From NCBI GenBank assembly GCA_003139975.1, contig PLHN01000213.1, positions 2,369 to 7,438 on the forward strand: a DNA stretch of 5,070 bases, written 5' to 3'. A program made the position numbers and the translations under genes. Of this stretch, positions 4,693-5,070 are shown one piece after another. The first letter of the stretch is position 1. Every line of letters starts with the position of its first letter. The DNA comes from Acidobacteriaceae bacterium (GTDB taxonomy: Bacteria > Acidobacteriota > Terriglobia > Terriglobales > Acidobacteriaceae). The notes under the pieces are model-generated. The model was given only the letters and a program-made list of their open reading frames with translations. It was not told the origin of the DNA and made no database searches.

Positions 4693-5070
4693 CTAACCCG
4701 CGATCGCTTCCTCCAGCCGACATTCTTCCGCCGACTTATCGGCTCTCAGCCCCATGAACACCGGCGCCCGAAGCTTCATCCCGCCATCCGCACTTTCGTG
4801 AGTCCACTCGGCAAACTTGATTTCGGCAACAAGCTCCGGACGCACAAACTGAACCTTTCGCAACCCGCCAATCTCGCCATAAAACGGATTCTGCTTCGTC
4901 TTAAGCGGCTGCAGGCGACCGAAAATTTCCTTGAGCACCTTCTCATCAAAGCCCGTGCCCACCTGCCCAACGTGAATCAGCCGTTTTTGCCGGTCATATA
5001 AGCCGAGCACAAGCGCGCCAAAATATTCGCGGCTGCCCTCCGGATCGGTGTAGCCTCCAATGACGCACTC
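4693..5070 (-). CDS. ligD: ATP-dependent DNA ligase (LigD-type), C-terminal part
   Basis: The last 125 codons of a minus-strand gene are visible; the 5' part lies beyond the right edge. The segment opens with CVIGGYTDPEGSREYFGALVLG and continues with GLYD...LIHVGQVGTGF. It ends with EIKFAEWTHE...KLRAPVFMGLRADK. This is the OB-fold domain that closes the ligase module of bacterial ATP-dependent ligases of the LigD/LigC group, including the nucleotidyltransferase motif VI region near FAEWTH. Such ligases seal double-strand breaks with Ku in non-homologous end joining. The protein ends about 16 residues after the conserved VFMGLRADK, so no polymerase or phosphoesterase module follows at the C-terminus. 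Whether such modules exist upstream cannot be seen. The full gene, and any neighbouring ku gene, are outside the window. The stop TAG is at 4693-4695. Confidence 0.92.
   Translation of the reverse strand, partial: ECVIGGYTDPEGSREYFGALVLGLYDRQKRLIHVGQVGTGFDEKVLKEIFGRLQPLKTKQNPFYGEIGGLRKVQFVRPELVAEIKFAEWTHESADGGMKLRAPVFMGLRADKSAEECRLEEAIAG

Noticed and set aside
4700..4707. GCGATCGC octamer, like the cyanobacterial HIP1 repeat
   Set aside because: Only one copy was noticed, it lies in the ligase coding end, and the other genes do not look cyanobacterial.
4136..4723. Minus-strand open frame running from the ligase end through the B12 gene
   Set aside because: It overlaps two well-supported genes and shows no recognisable motif; the C-rich gene bias on the plus strand explains it.

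Overview
The window most resembles a chromosomal segment of a soil-type Acidobacteriota (Koribacter/Terriglobia-like). This is inferred from a GC-rich genome with C/G-ending codons, the family-level look of the proteins, a NHEJ-type ATP-dependent ligase, and GC-rich palindromes in the gaps. It is not proven by a marker gene.

Layout. Positions 1-120 hold the open end of a minus-strand reading frame, probably part of an unrecognised protein. Positions 145-810 are a toxin-antitoxin graveyard. An intact VapB-type antitoxin abuts a VapC PIN toxin that is cut off just before its third catalytic acid. The cut joins it tail to tail with a minus-strand remnant of a BrnA-type antitoxin. Positions 995-2260 encode a complete Amt ammonium channel with no GlnK next to it. 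Positions 2261-2500 form a gene-free leader with several hairpins and TGTGTG/CACACA arms. Positions 2501-4066 encode an aromatic amino acid lyase of histidine ammonia-lyase type, whose MIO-forming triad reads Ala-Cys-Gly instead of Ala-Ser-Gly. Positions 4124-4543 encode a stand-alone B12-binding subunit of the methylmalonyl-CoA mutase type. Positions 4693-5070 hold the C-terminal end of an ATP-dependent DNA ligase (LigD-type) on the minus strand, convergent with the B12 protein.

Functional reading. Amt and the lyase are both linked to ammonia: one imports it, the other would release it from histidine. The B12 subunit sits 57 bases after the lyase on the same strand, but no other hut gene, mutase large subunit or GTPase chaperone is visible. 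A shared pathway is therefore only a suggestion. The two most notable points are the native Ser-to-Cys change at the lyase cofactor position and the junction of two unrelated toxin-antitoxin fragments.
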